A DNA stretch of 64,000 nucleotides from the NCBI GenBank assembly GCA_963699835.1, contig CAVOVJ010000008.1, forward strand, positions 124,001 to 188,000, in the 5' to 3' direction. The translations under genes were made by a program, and so were the position numbers. This DNA comes from BM003 sp963699835 (lineage in GTDB: Bacteria; Pseudomonadota; Gammaproteobacteria; Steroidobacterales; BM003). Of this stretch, positions 37,815-49,273 are shown one piece after another; positions within the stretch are counted from its first letter, which is position 1, and each line of letters begins with the position of its first letter. The notes below the pieces were generated by a model. That model saw only the letters and a list, made by a program, of their open reading frames with translations, did no database searches and was not told the origin of the DNA.

Positions 37815-38854
37815 CGTTCCGTGCTTGGCTCCGCGTTCAACGTTGCGAGGCACAAGTCTGGGGAATCCAAACCGACATGTCGCCAGGCCGCTCCCTTTTC
37901 CGCTATCGCAATTATTCTATGCTGATCTTCCTCACTAAGGTCTCGTTCCCATCTTGAGGCCGCAAGCCGGGAATTTTTGAAAACACCATAATAGGCCCCG
38001 TCATCGCTACCGGTGCTGGCGCCTAGAAATTTCTGTGTCTCGGGCGCCCATCCGAGGCCAGCGAAATCGAACATACTACGGGTGATTCCGATCGGATCAG
38101 CGCATAGGTCGTCGTAACATACAACCAGCGCTCTGTCAGTTTTTGCGCAATCCGCGATCGCCTTCTCATTGAACAACAACCATCGCCAGGCAAGCCTCTC
38201 GACCGCAGTCAGGCTCGAAAGATAGCCAAGATCCAATGAGTGGTTCTTGGCCAGATCAGTGTCCAGAAGCAGATGATAAATTCCGTAGTCTTCGCTGGAT
38301 CCAGAATTATCTTCGAAGTGTGACCGTTGCTCACCACGCAGAACCGATGACACGTAACCACAAGGGTGACGAATGATGTGAATCGCACGCGCGGCGGGAA
38401 AAGTTTCGATCAGGACACCCAGCCGAGCCAGAGACTCAATCGATTTCCATACCAGCCGCATTTCACCGTGAATTCGACGGGACGCTCCAACGACCGGGAA
38501 ACCCGGCACTACTTTGCCACCTATCTTTGCAGCGAGTGCGCCGACCCTCTGAATCTCGAACGCAGGAGTGGACTGATAGGCCTTCTTGAAAACCGGCGTC
38601 TTCGCACATACTTTGGGTACATTCATCGCCGCGACTGATGCAACGAAACGACGCAGCAAACTGAAATACAGCGGCGCATCTTCCACTCTCGGCACAAGCG
38701 GCACGGCCGAAATCGGTGACCAGCTATCCGGCTCGTGGCGGTAAAGGGTCAGCGGATGACTGTCGAATATCTTGCCAATCCAGGTTGTTCCTGACCGCGG
38801 CATGCCAAACAAAAAAATCGGGCATTCGCGCTGCTTGCCTGAGTCAAAAGACAT
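37811..38854 (-). CDS. Sulfotransferase 6, coupled to the XrtA core operon
   Basis: A 347-residue intact sulfotransferase. The 5'-PSB loop is FLFGMPRSGTTWIGKIFDSH near residue 15 and the 3'-PB motif is AIHIIRHPCGYVSSVLRGEQ near residue 175. VCYDDLCADPIGITRSMFDF lies in the usual C-terminal place. It sits 19 bases after the amidotransferase stop and overlaps the next GT start, so sulfation is built into the core operon and is not confined to the accessory region. This is the strongest single hint that the polymer is sulfated. Confidence 0.92.
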   Translation of the reverse strand: MSFDSGKQRECPIFLFGMPRSGTTWIGKIFDSHPLTLYRHEPDSWSPISAVPLVPRVEDAPLYFSLLRRFVASVAAMNVPKVCAKTPVFKKAYQSTPAFEIQRVGALAAKIGGKVVPGFPVVGASRRIHGEMRLVWKSIESLARLGVLIETFPAARAIHIIRHPCGYVSSVLRGEQRSHFEDNSGSSEDYGIYHLLLDTDLAKNHSLDLGYLSSLTAVERLAWRWLLFNEKAIADCAKTDRALVVCYDDLCADPIGITRSMFDFAGLGWAPETQKFLGASTGSDDGAYYGVFKNSRLAASRWERDLSEEDQHRIIAIAEKGAAWRHVGLDSPDLCLATLNAEPSTER

Positions 38855-38873
38855 CGAGGATTTCTCCGAAGAA

Positions 38874-40815
38874 TCAGGCCGTCGCCACTGCAGACGGCGA
38901 CGCGAAACGGCACGCTTCCGCCGATTGAGAAATCCGCCGCATTGACCCCTCGAACATCAGCAGCGCCCACAGGATCGCACTGTGCTCACGCATACCGCTT
39001 TGGTGCTCGTTGACCAGACGCTCCAGCTCGGCACGCTTGAAGTAACCACTTTCTCCCAGCGTTCCGCCAAGAACTCCGTCCTTCAGCGTCTGTCGAAGCG
39101 GACCGCGAAACCATTTGGAAATAGGCACCGCAAACCCCATTTTGTCACGGTACATAACGTCATGCGGGATATGCGGCTCCAAAGCCTTTTTCAGACAGTA
39201 CTTGCCTTCACGTCCCTTGAGTTTCAATTGTGGCGGAATACCCGACACCCACTCAACAAAAGTGTGATCGAGCATCGGCACACGTACCTCGAGGCTGTGC
39301 GCCATGCTTGCCCTATCTACCTTGGTCAAAATATCTCCGGGCAAATAGGTTTTGAAATCGAGATACTGAATAAGCGGCAAGCCACTTTTTACAGGTGCGT
39401 CTTTCGCGTATTCGCGGAAAACCTCGATCGCCGTGTAACCGCCCAGGCGGTTTACAAAGTCGGGAGTGTATAGGCGCTGCCGGAGTTCCGTCGGAAATAT
39501 CGAGACACTGTGCATATAGCCTTCAAGCGAACTCCGGCCGATCGCTTCGAGTGTCGACTTAGCGCGGAAGATCTTTGGTGCCCAGTCGATTTTCGGATAG
39601 AACCGACCCAACGCCCCAAATAACGGGCCACGAATGGCCTGCGGTAAAATACGCCGGATGTATTCCTCGTACGCATGCCAGCGATGCCGTCCGTAACCGA
39701 TGAAATTTTCATCTCCGCCATCTCCGGACAACGCCACCGTCACCCTCTCTCGGGCAAGCTGACAGACCCGGTAGGTTGGAATCGCGGAACTATCAGCAAA
39801 TGGCTCATCGTAGAAATCGGGTAATTTTTCAACGAGACTGAAATCGTCCGGCTCGACCTCGCGGACAATGTGGTGTGTACGATACCTGTCCGCGACTTGC
39901 TGTGCAAATTGTGATTCGTTGAAAGCAGGGTCTCCAAACGAAATACAACAGGTATTGACCGGATCATCCGACAACTGCCCCATCATCGCGACAACTGCGC
40001 TTGAATCGACGCCGCCGGACAAAAATGCGCCAAGTGGCACCTCGGCAATCAGTCGCCGGTTAACTGCCGCCTTAAGTCGATCGATCATTTCGTGGCTCAG
40101 TGTGTCGCCCTGAGCACGCACTTCCGGAAAAAACGGAACATCCCAGTATTGGTGTGATTCAGGAACATTCTGGTTATGTCAATCCGCAGCGTGTGACCCG
40201 GAGGCAATTTGTATGCATCGCTCGAATATCGTCTTGGGATCCGGCACGTAACCGAAAGCAAAATAGTCCTCGACCGCCTCGTCCCTGATTCGTCGCGAAA
40301 ATCGCGGATGCCCCATCAGCACTTTCAGCTCGGTGCCAAACAGGAAAAATCCGTCTTCGGATACGCCGTAATAGAGCGGCTTTATGCCGATCCGGTCGCG
40401 TGCGAGGAAACAGGCAGTTCTGATTGCGATCCCAGATGGCAAACGCGAACATGCCGTTGAATCGCTCGACACAGGCCTCGCCCCATTCCTCCCATGCGTG
40501 CACGATGACTTCGGTGTCACAGCGGGTCCTGAACACATGGCCACGTGCGCGCAGGAGATCGCAAATTTCCAGGAAATTGTAGATCTCGCCGTTGAACGTG
40601 ACTGCAACCGACTCGTCTTCGTTGAACATCGGCTGCGCGCCACCCTCGAGATCGATGATGGCGAGGCGGCGATGACCAAGACCGACACCGGGCTCGAAAT
40701 GATAGCCTTCTCCATCCGGCCCGCGATGCGCCTGGCTGCGATTCATGACCTTCAGCAAGTCCTGATCCACATTGCGTTTACCACGCAAATCGAAAATGCC
40801 GGAGATTCCACACAT
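38874..40815 (-). CDS. XrtA/PEP-CTERM system amidotransferase (AsnB-like), frame broken
   Basis: A glutamine-dependent amidotransferase of about 635 residues of the exosortase-A-associated group. The glutaminase starts MCGISGIFDLRGKRNVDQDL with Cys-2 and has SQAHRGPDGEGYHFE and FNGEIYNFLEICDLL. The synthase part has PLGAFLSGGVDSSAVVAMMG and LSGDGGDENFIGYGRH. The frame breaks near 40408 (an extra C), 40218 and 40160. Its ATG overlaps the TAA of the glycosyltransferase upstream (TAATG). It likely amidates a uronic acid or other acid of the polymer; the role is inferred from the family and context. Confidence 0.9.
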
Positions 40816-42007
40816 TAAGCCGCCCTCAGCTTCTGCCCGGTTTGATCCGGACCTTGCAGATACTGATAAAATCTCACCGTATTGTGCCGCCATCGCATCG
40901 AGCGAGAACTGCGATTCCACCCGTTGCCGGGCCGCCGAGCCAAGCGCCGTCGCATAGCCCGGTTCGTCGATGAACATCGAGTCATCGCCTGCGCCATCGC
41001 TTCTACGTCACCCGACGGCACCAGCAACCCATGAACACCATGTTCGATCAATTCCGGATTGCCACCCACCGCGGTCGCTACGATCGGAAGCGATGTCGCC
41101 ATTGCCTCCAGAATCGTGTTGGAAATGCCTTCGTTCAAAGAAGGCAGAACGAAAGCATCCAGCGCTCGCATGATACCGGGAATATCGTCACTGCGGCCGG
41201 GCAACCAAGCCAGATCGTCGATACCACGATCGCGCAACGCAGATTGGCAACGCAACCTTTCCGGACCGTCGCCGACCAGAACCAGCCGCACCAGCCCGCC
41301 CAGACCCTGGCTCGCGGTTGGCAACACGGGAAAACGCATCAATCAGGACATCCAGACCCTTGACCGGGTCCATGCGTCCTACAAATCCGAAGACAAAGGG
41401 CTTTGGGTTACGCGGGAAAGGCAGATCGGTGGAACGCATCGCCCGGGCACGAATTTAGCAGTGTCCACGCCATTGTAGATCTGGCGAATTTTTACCGCCG
41501 ATATTCCGATGTCATTTTGCTAGCCACGACGCGATATCGCGCGACACAGCTACGTAGGATTTGATAAAGGGATCGCAGACCTTGCGTAGCCTGCGGTAAC
41601 GAGCTACTCGATCCCTTCAGGTCGCTCGCTTCCCAGCCATGCTCGCCATGAACCCTAATCGGAACACCGGCAAATGCAGCTACCGGCGCGAGATCGAGTG
41701 TTCCGATATTGCGCGTGTGAACAATATCTGGTCGTAGGCTGCGCAACAGGCGCCAGAATCTGAAGATAGAATCGCCGGATCCTTGCCCTCTGCTTTGTCG
41801 AGTTCGAAGACGGCCGTGTCGTCGCGCTCAATCCGATTGCGAAAATCGGTTGCCCGCTTAACACAAACGATGCTGTGCCTGATTTGATCACGTGGCATCG
41901 TATTAATGAGGTTAACTGACGCCATTCTCCATACCGCCAACAGCCAGGCTATCGATTACATGTACGACACGCGCAGTATTCGCGGAGCGGCCAGACAAGG
42001 TATTCAT
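40815..42007 (-). CDS. XrtA-associated family 4 glycosyltransferase (EpsH1-type), frame broken
   Basis: A GT4 enzyme of about 395 residues. Pieces read VVHVIDSLAVGGMENGV (the start typical of this XrtA-linked group), VNLINTMPRDQIRHSIV, SLRPDIVHTRNIGTLDLAP, FGFVGRMDPVKGLDVLID and FVLPSLNEGISNTILEAMA. Frame changes occur near 41925, 41765, 41615, 41500, 41320, 40985 and 40880. ATG 42007 is preferred, 10 bases after the exosortase stop; ATG 42034 inside the exosortase end is an alternative. It adds a sugar to the lipid-linked repeat. Confidence 0.82.
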
Positions 42008-42017
42008 CGCGCCACCG

Positions 42018-43602
42018 TCAAGGTGTCTGCTCATCGGAAGTCGGAAGCCGGCAATCGGTCTGAGTAGAATCCGCGGCAGACAAACAGCGCCGCAACCGGT
42101 CATGATGATCCACAACAAACTGCCGCAGCATTTCTTCAGCGGCTGTCTCCTGACCGAGTTGCACCGGTGTCGCTATGGCAACGAATGCACTCGACCCTGA
42201 CCGCCCGAGAACCATATCGTAGATCTCGAGAAACTTGGCCCAGAAGCCGGCTCGCCGTGGATCTCCCGCCGACAATGTAATAGCTGTAGACACGCAGCCG
42301 TTGCCCCGGTCGTAAAGGGTCGCGCTCTCGACTGCGACATCGCGTCCTGATCGGAGCTCGACATCGTCCCGCGAGCGCGTCGACAGCCGCCACATTTCCG
42401 GATCGAACAGCAGGTTTAGCTGATTGACCAGCTCGCTGTCCTGACTTACCTCACGATAGACGAATGCGTGCAGCTCGAGGCGGGTATCACCACGCATGTA
42501 AGCCGCCGCCAGCGACTCGTCATAACCCGGTGAATTTCGGTGCATAGCCAAGTTCCAGTTCCCCGATCGCCGTCCAACCCGAAGCCGGCGCCGGCACCTG
42601 AGCGATTGCAGTGGCCGCGACGCGTGTCGCGGTGGCATTCGCCATCCCTGCAACGGCAACGACAACTCCAACACAAGCCAATGCCGTTGCGACCAAGCCG
42701 ACCATAGGGGACACCTGGCCGGGGCGGGTCTCGCCGTTGACATCGCGCTTCCGCGGACGGTCGGAAAATTTCACACCAACAATGAAAAGCGCAAGCATGA
42801 ACAACGCGAACAGGATACGTCCGAAGACGATGTGATCCGGGCCAGTGCCATAACGCATGTGAGTAAAATGCGCTACAAGCACAACTAGGTAGGCACGAAT
42901 TCCGTTTGCCAGGATCGGCACAACGAACGCCGCAAGCAAGAAACAACAGGCGCCGCCGCCAGCTCTCATACTCTAACCACACAAAGTAAACAGCCAGAAC
43001 CAAGCAAGCGAGAAGATAGCGGACACCGCTACACGCCTCCGCCACCTCGAAATTTCCATTCGCAGTGCTGAGGAAAAAACCATCGCGATACACGGGAATC
43101 CCGCTTGCTTGCAGTGCCAGCACCGTGAAGTCCGCGGTGAACTCCATCAATCGCGGCACCATGAATTCGCCGAACGGCACCATGAACAGCAGATAACCCA
43201 AAGGGAACATTGCCACGCTAGCTACCGCGTGACCCAGCACCGCCCACACGACTATGCCGATCATTGCAACCGCCGCAAGCTGATGCATCGACCTGCACGC
43301 CGGCAATGTCACCGATGTACCAGACCAACGCTGCCAGCAGCAATACTATTAATGCGAGAGCGCTTGGCTGAATTGCCGCCAGGCGCAGCTCAGCGCGTTT
43401 TAGCCAAAGCGCATAACCAGAAAGAGCAGGAATCAGGAAACCGTGGGCGAAAGTATTGTCTCGCATCCAGGTTGCGACCATCGAGTCAAAACTCGGACCA
43501 AAGCGCGACGACCACCAAAACCACTGCCGATGCAGCGAGCACCCAGGCCAGCGAGCGGCGGCTGCTTTGCAAGTGCATCATGTCGGTTTCAACGGTTGCC
43601 AT
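42018..43602 (-). CDS. xrtA: Exosortase A fused to an EpsI domain, frame broken
   Basis: A polytopic membrane cysteine protease-like transpeptidase followed by an EpsI domain, about 520 residues. The catalytic Cys lies in EVAEACSGVRYLLACLVLA and the catalytic Arg in PILANGIRAYLVVLVAHF, with a His in GPDHIVFGRILFALF. The EpsI part has RLELHAFVYREVSQDSELVN. The frame breaks near 43485, where one extra T in a four-T run creates a TGA, and again near 43290, 42960 and 42560. It cuts PEP-CTERM proteins at the Pro-Glu-Pro motif and anchors them. ATG 43602 is 18 bases after the glycosyltransferase stop. Confidence 0.9.
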
Positions 43603-43620
43603 GGCTTTGCCGAATAACTC

Positions 43621-44878
43621 TCAGGCCGCGATCCCGGTCTTGCCGCGCGCCGTCTGACCAGCGACTGCGGTTACAGCAGTCTCAATCAAGTCAGACATTC
43701 GCGACAGATTGACCGACCATTCGTAATGCTGACGGATGTATTGGCCACCAGCGCCATGCGAACTACGCGCACCGATAGTCCGGTTCAGCACCTCCAGGAC
43801 CATGCTGCTCATCGCGGCTGGATCGGCAGTGACCTGTAGCGGCGCATCGGCAGCCAGCCCCTCTGCGGCCTCGGGAGTACAGATCACGGGCTTTTCCATC
43901 GACAGCGCTTCCAGCACCTTGTTTTGCACGCCTCGAGCCACCCTCAACGGCGCAACTACCACATTGCGCATGCGACAAATACGGCCGCACATCGGGTACC
44001 CGACCAGTTACCCGGACCGCGTCGGCATCAGCCAGACGTTTGACCGCATCGGTCGGGTTTGAACCCACGATCCAGAACTCGGCATTCGGATCGCTGTCGA
44101 TGGATTGCCGGGAAAACCTCCTCCGCGAACCAGCTGACCGCATCCACGTTGGCGCGGTAATCCATCGCGCCGGTGAAAACTATCGGCTTGCTGACCGGCT
44201 GCAAAGGGCTCGTCAAAATCCGATTGCCGGGTCGAAGTAAGCCTGATCCACTCCGTTGGCAACCGCATGAATGCGCTCGGCAGCCTGCCGGAGCGAGCCG
44301 GCGCAGAAGCTCAGCCTCGGCCTCCGTAACAACGACCGAGGCATCGAATTGCGCCGCGATTTTGCGCTCATAGCGCTCCAGAGTCGTGTACTCGCGCCTG
44401 TAAACCCAGGCTAACGGGCCATTTGCTTCCTCTGCATATTGGCGCCACTTATCGGAATCAACGTCGACAAAGTCCATGACCCGGCCGATCTGCGCAATGC
44501 GCTTCAAGATAACGCGCCATGGGCGACGAAAACGCGAGCGCCGCCGCGACCCGGTTTTCTCGAACGAGACCATCGACCCACGCAGACAACTGCGAGTTCC
44601 AGAAATAGTCCAGTGAAAGCGGACGACCCGCAGCAATGCTGCCGATACCCTTGATACGCCCAAGGAGCGGATTCAATGCATACCGCCTTGACCTCCGTAC
44701 GCATAGCTCATCGAGTTCGCCCACGTATTGCCAGTCCGCGGGATCGTCAACCAGGCATCCCAGATAAATCCGGTATATCCGCAGCAAGGTGTCGCAGCAA
44801 ATGATATGAACGAATTTTGTCGCCCTTGTTCGGTGGATACGGCATACGGTGCGCCAGGAACAACAGACCCTTCTTCAT
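43621..44878 (-). CDS. XrtA-associated glycosyltransferase (TIGR03087-like), frame broken
   Basis: A GT4-type enzyme of about 415 residues beginning KKGLLFLAHRMPYPPNKGDK, which is diagnostic of this exosortase-A-linked group. It continues DFVDVDSDKWRQYAEEANGP, FTGAMDYRANVDAVSWFAEE, FWIVGSNPTDAVKRL and RNVVVAPLRVARGVQNKVLE. Frame changes are needed near 44790, 44670, 44520, 44250, 44110 and 43990. The ATG overlaps the FemAB stop (ATGA) once that gene's frame is restored. It resembles the intact GT4 at 25.3-26.6 kb. It would extend the lipid-linked glycan in the cytoplasm. Confidence 0.85.
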
Positions 44879-45954
44879 CCCAGTCGCCTCGCGATCCACG
44901 GCCCGAGCATTCGCGCAATAGGCAGTGGCAGATCGTTTCCACGCATTGATGAAAAGCTGGTATTTGGCATTCGTCGGGCTGAGGTTTGGCACGGCTGTCA
45001 GCCTTGACCAGGTAGTACTGGTAGTAAAGCGGCTGTGGCTCGAAGCCCCAGTTCTTTTTGAAACTGTAGGGTCCTGTTCCCGCGGTGCTGCGTCCGTAGT
45101 CGAAGACTTCGACGCCAGACTGACAGGCTCTTTCCATCACCGCCCAGTACATGAAATCGTTGCCCTTGTATTTGCGCGCGAGTTCTCCGCCGCCACCATA
45201 GTAAGGGAGAATTTCGTTGCGGAACCGGAAACTCATCACGCTACATACTGTCTCACCGTGTCGCGTCACGGTCAGGATCTCGGCCTGACCCGGAAATGTC
45301 TCGACGATCGCATCGAGGTACTGCCGGCCAAAAAACGGCGTGCCAAGATTGCGTTTGCATTCCGATAGCGTCGCGTATAAGCGCCCGGCGTTGGCATCGA
45401 TCTCGGCGACGAGATCGGCTTTTATGCCTTTGCGGATCATTGCCCGTTGTTTTCTGGGAACCGCTTTCAGGTTGGCTTCGGGATCTGGAACAATCGGCTT
45501 GCGAAAGGTCACATACTGGGTTTTGGTCGGCCAGTCGGGCAGCGGCTCGAGATTGCGCAACTCGAGATAGTCGACGCCGAGGCTGTCGGCGAGTTTGCAG
45601 GCCGCATCGACGAGTGCCTGTCTCGCCTCAGGCGTCGCTGGCGACCGGTCCGCCATAGACCAGGAAAGGCACCGATATCAGCGCATTGCCGAACAACAGG
45701 CTACGCACATGTCCGAGCGGCAGAATCCCCTCGATGTCGCCCTGCCGCTCGACCAGAAGATAATGGGTCTTGTGTCCGAGGACATTCTCGAGGATATGGC
45801 GCCAGCCGGACATATGATAAAAGGTCGCCTTGTCGTTCGAGCGAACAAATTCGTCCCAGCGATCGCGGTCCTCGTTCCGCATCGTTCTGACCGGATCAAG
45901 TTCGGCGCGCAATTCGCCGGCGCGAATTTTTGCCACCGCAGCGTGAATACTCAT
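44875..45954 (-). CDS. XrtA/PEP-CTERM system FemAB-like protein, frame broken
   Basis: A GNAT-fold FemAB-type protein of about 355 residues. The N-terminal part reads WDEFVRSNDKATFYHMSGWR and LVERQGDIEGILPLGHVRSL. The second part has KQRAMIRKGIKADLV, LGTPFFGRQYLDAIVETFPG, NEILPYYGGGGELARKYKGN and FDYGRSTAGTGPYSFKKNWG. Frame changes near 45645, 44995 and 44935 restore an ending PIARMLGPWIARRLG whose TGA overlaps the next ATG. The start overlaps the deacetylase stop (ATGA at 45951-45954). FemAB proteins transfer aminoacyl groups from tRNA; here an aminoacyl or acyl decoration of the polymer is inferred. Confidence 0.87.
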
Positions 45955-46833
45955 GAGCAGATTCCGAAAACTTTGTCCATGCGGCCCCAGCGAAACCGAT
46001 TCAGCAGCGCACCAAGCCGCGACTCGAATCGAGACAGGTTCAGATAGTGACGGAAGCGGGTGCGCCGATTGATGCCTCTGACCCGTGGCTGATCCGGATC
46101 CAGCTCCCAGGGGTGAAAGTAAAATACTGCCGGCAGCTCTGTCGCCGCTATTAACCTGCCCGATCGCCCACAACGATGCGGCCAGCGGATACAAACGGAA
46201 AAAACCGCCGCCCGCAACCGGCCAGTTGCGTCCGAAGCGGCGAATCGTCGAGGCAGGAATTTCCAGAATGCCCTGCGCACCATCGCGGAATGGTCCGCGC
46301 GGCGCGTCCGGCACGCCATAGTGATCATGTGAGACAGGGTAGATGCTGGAACTGTAGGTATGTCCGGCCTCGGCCAAAACCGCATGAGCCCAGGGAGTAC
46401 GATGATCCACCGAGAAACTGGCCGCCCGGTAGCCGAGAACTGGCTGGCCGGACAGGTCCTGGAGAAGCTTGCGGGTCCGCTCGACGTCGTCACGGAATTC
46501 TTCCGGGGTCTGGGTAAATACCTTGTGGTGCGCCCAGCCATGACTGGCGATTTCATGTCCGCCATCGGCGATAGCGCGAATCATTTGCGGGAACCGCTCC
46601 GCCACGCATCCCAACGTAAAAAAGGTCGCATGCGCTTCGCGCTCCGCAAACAATCGCAACACTTTTGCGACGTTCTGTTCGATGCGCGATGGAATGCCTG
46701 GCCATTCCGACCGCGGGAATACCGCGTCGAACGCCGACACCTGGAAGTAGTCCTCTACGTCCACACTCATCGCATTGCACGTGATCCTGCTCGCGTAGTC
46801 GTCACTCAGGTCGATCGCGGTTGAAAGATTCAT
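45951..46833 (-). CDS. XrtA/PEP-CTERM system polysaccharide deacetylase, frame broken
   Basis: A CE4 deacetylase of about 290 residues. It opens near CNAMSVDVEDYFQVSAFD, the hallmark of the XrtA-linked branch, with the catalytic Asp pair in DVEDYF. Metal ligands are in GHEIASHGWAHHKVF. YRAASFSVDHRTPWAHAVL follows. One frame change near 46155 leads to VFYFHPWELDPDQPRV and the end. ATG 46833 has GGAAG about 10 bases upstream. No signal peptide is seen. It probably deacetylates an amino sugar of the lipid-linked repeat or the polymer. Confidence 0.88.
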
Positions 46834-46882
46834 CGTCAGGCGCTTCCCTGTCCCTGTGTCAGCCTGTGGTCCCGATCGCACG

Positions 46883-48289
46883 TCAGAACGTGCGCTTGAT
46901 CCAGAACCCTATCGTATTGGCCGTGTAGCCCGAGTCATCATTGCTGTCGGGTTCTTGTTTGGAGTGCTGGTATGCGACATTCGCATAGGTGCGCGGACCC
47001 AGTTCGTACTCGACCTCGGCGCGAACGCGCCAGATGTCGTCCTCTCGTTCGATATCCGCAAATTTGCGGTGAGTAAATTGCCCCAGAAGAGAAACCATCG
47101 TGCGCGAACCGGCATCCCAGTGCCAACGCAGACTGGCGCCACGACTCTCCTCGTTGCCGAGTTCGTCAGGATCGATATCGGCTGCTCTTCGTCGAGAATG
47201 ATGTTGTCTTTCTTTCCCTGAAAGACACGGAACGTCCAGCTGCTTTTCGGCAAATCGTAAGTCGTGCGCCACTGGAAACGCTTGAAAACGTAGCGCCCAC
47301 CGGCATTGGGCCGGTCCAGCGAGTCATCCGAGATCGTCATCGTCCGGGAACGGCATCCGGGCATAACCATCCAGACCGGGCGTAAAAGGCGTTTCGTTGT
47401 AGCTGATGTCTGTCGTAAAACGCTGCACTTCGTAACGAAACGTACCGCGATAGGTGCTACCCCAGGACCGCTCCCCGGCAGCCAGTAGCAAACGCATGAC
47501 GATTGTTCGGTTCAAGCTCGAAACCGGCCTCCCATGACTGATCCTCCAGTTCCGAAGAATTCGAGGTCCTCATAATCCGTTTCCAGCCCGTACGCGCCAA
47601 AAATCCGTGCGATATCGTGTCACCCACAGGCCCATTTCGCCATACGCGATCTGGTATTCGAAATCGTTGCTGACGTCGTATTCGACCTTGGTGTAGTTGT
47701 AGTTGGCGCGCCAGGTAAAACCGGAGTTTCTGTCCCAATCTCCAATATTGAAAGTCGCAACATGGCGTTTCGAGTCCTGCGTGTCGTCGTCGTCATACCA
47801 CAGCTCACCATACTGGTACGACAAGAACAATTGACCATCATCGCCGAATTCCTGACGCAGATACGGGACGCAGGTCGAAACGGGTTATATCGGTCCGATT
47901 ACCGCTGCGTGGCAGGTTGCCAAAGCTGTAACTGCGCTGCGGGATCGACGATACCCTGGAAACCGCGCGGCGGAGGCGTCAAAGAAAAAAGTATCCTTGA
48001 CAATTTCGGCGAGTGCATTGCCACTGAAGCGATGCGAGAAATTGGTATCTGTCCCGCCATACACAAACGCATCGAGCGCATAACGCGCGGCCAGATCGAG
48101 GCGCTCTGCATCGCGTGCAAACACGAAAGCCGGCCGTACCCAAAGCAGCCACTCGTCTTCTTCATCGTCAGAGGACAATCGAACGTTGTCAGTATAACCG
48201 GTACCTGCCTCGACCTCCGGCGCAAACTCCATCGTCGCCGAAAAAGCCGGCGCCGCAGCCAGCAAGGCCAACAGCCATAGGCAAACCAC
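46883..48289 (-). CDS. XrtA system outer-membrane beta-barrel protein, frame broken
   Basis: A predicted outer-membrane barrel of about 465 residues. It has a signal peptide (VCLWLLALLAAAPAFSATME) followed by EVEAGTGYTDNVRLSSDDE, typical of the PEP-CTERM-associated barrel family. Alternating aromatic and polar strands are visible (LSYQYGELWYDDDDT, WRANYNYTKVEYDVS, YANVAYQHSKQEPDS), with a terminal aromatic in WIKRTF. At least five frame changes occur between 47870 and 47100. The start taken is GTG 48289, which lies inside a perfect hairpin; the upstream TAA at 48311-48313 bounds the frame. It may be the export pore partner of the Wza-like lipoprotein. Confidence 0.78.
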
Positions 48290-48312
48290 CCGTCCGCGGA
48301 AGACGGGTGGTT
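48284..48312 (-). promoter_or_regulatory. Perfect 11-bp hairpin over the start of the outer-membrane barrel gene
   Basis: On the minus strand AACCACCCGTC and GACGGGTGGTT form a perfect 11-base stem with a 7-base loop. It lies between the ATPase stop (48340) and the barrel gene and covers the GTG start codon at 48289. Only a short T run follows, so it is weak as an intrinsic terminator. A translational or mRNA-processing element is the other reading. Confidence 0.5.
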
Positions 48313-48339
48313 AACATGACGCTGGAACAACGGATTGCG

Positions 48340-49273
48340 TCAGTCGCCATAGCCATAGTTGTTGTAATAACCGCCGTAGTAACCGCCGCCCGTCGAAAAC
48401 CGCGACTTGTTCAAAACGAGGTTGATCGGCTTGGAAGGATCCAGCGTGTCGAGTGCCTGCGACAACGACTGCTGCCCGGTCTGACCCGACTCGACAACGA
48501 CTACTATCTGGCCCACCTGGGTAGCCAGCGCATGCGCCTCGCTGGTCAGCAGCAGCGGCGGCGTATCGACCACGATAATTCGGTCCGGGTAGCGGGTCGA
48601 GAGCTCGTGAATCAGCGATTTCATCTGGTCGCTGGCAAGCAGTTCGGTTGCCTCCGCATGACGCGTACCGGCGGGCAAGATCCGGATATCGTTGAGATCG
48701 GTTCGAACGATCGCGTCGCTGATCGACGCGTTGGGATCGTCCAGCAAGTCGAGCAAGCCAGGACGATCATCAAGACCGAATTCTCGCGATATGTGGGGCT
48801 TGGCCACATCCGCATCGACCAGCAACACCGTACGGTTGCGCTCCATCGACAGGCTCATCGCCAGGTTGACCGAACAAAAGGTCTTGCCGCTTGCCGGCAT
48901 TGCACTGCCGATCATGATCACGTTCATATGCTGCCCCAATGCGGCCTCATGACCCTGAGCATTGGCAAGCAATGGTCGCTTGATGCGACGAAACTCCTCG
49001 GCCAACGTCTGGCTCGCGTCGAGCGGGGGCAGCAGACCACTCTCGCGCAGGCTTGCCACATCGACATGAAAAACGGGCTTGAGATCAGCAGCGGCATCGG
49101 CGGCATCGTGCGCCGGTGCTGTCCGCGGGATTACCGGATTCGTCTATCTCCGGTTTCCGCGTCTCGGTCATTACCGCCTCGTCCATACCCTGCTCCACGC
49201 CGGACACCGCGGTGTCGTCACTGCCGGCCTGTTTTTGCTGCAACCGCTGCAGCGCCTGTTGAATCTTGCTCAC
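48340..49273 (-). CDS. XrtA-associated tyrosine autokinase-like ATPase, frame broken
   Basis: A BY-kinase/CapB-like P-loop ATPase of about 310 residues. The start MSKIQQALQRLQQKQAGSDD is a signature of this XrtA group. Walker A is MIGSAMPASGKTFCSVNLA, the A' motif VLLVDADVAKPHIS and Walker B IIVVDTPPLLLTSE. The C-terminus is a tyrosine cluster GGGYYGGYYNNYGYGD, the usual autophosphorylation site that governs oligomer cycling. One frame change lies near 49090. The ATG overlaps the chain-length stop (ATGA), so the two act as the split Wzc-type copolymerase. Confidence 0.92.

Noticed and set aside
13494..40800. JUMPstart/ops element for long operon antitermination
   Set aside because: I looked for GGCGGTAGC-type ops sequences upstream of the polysaccharide operons and saw none in the intergenic regions.
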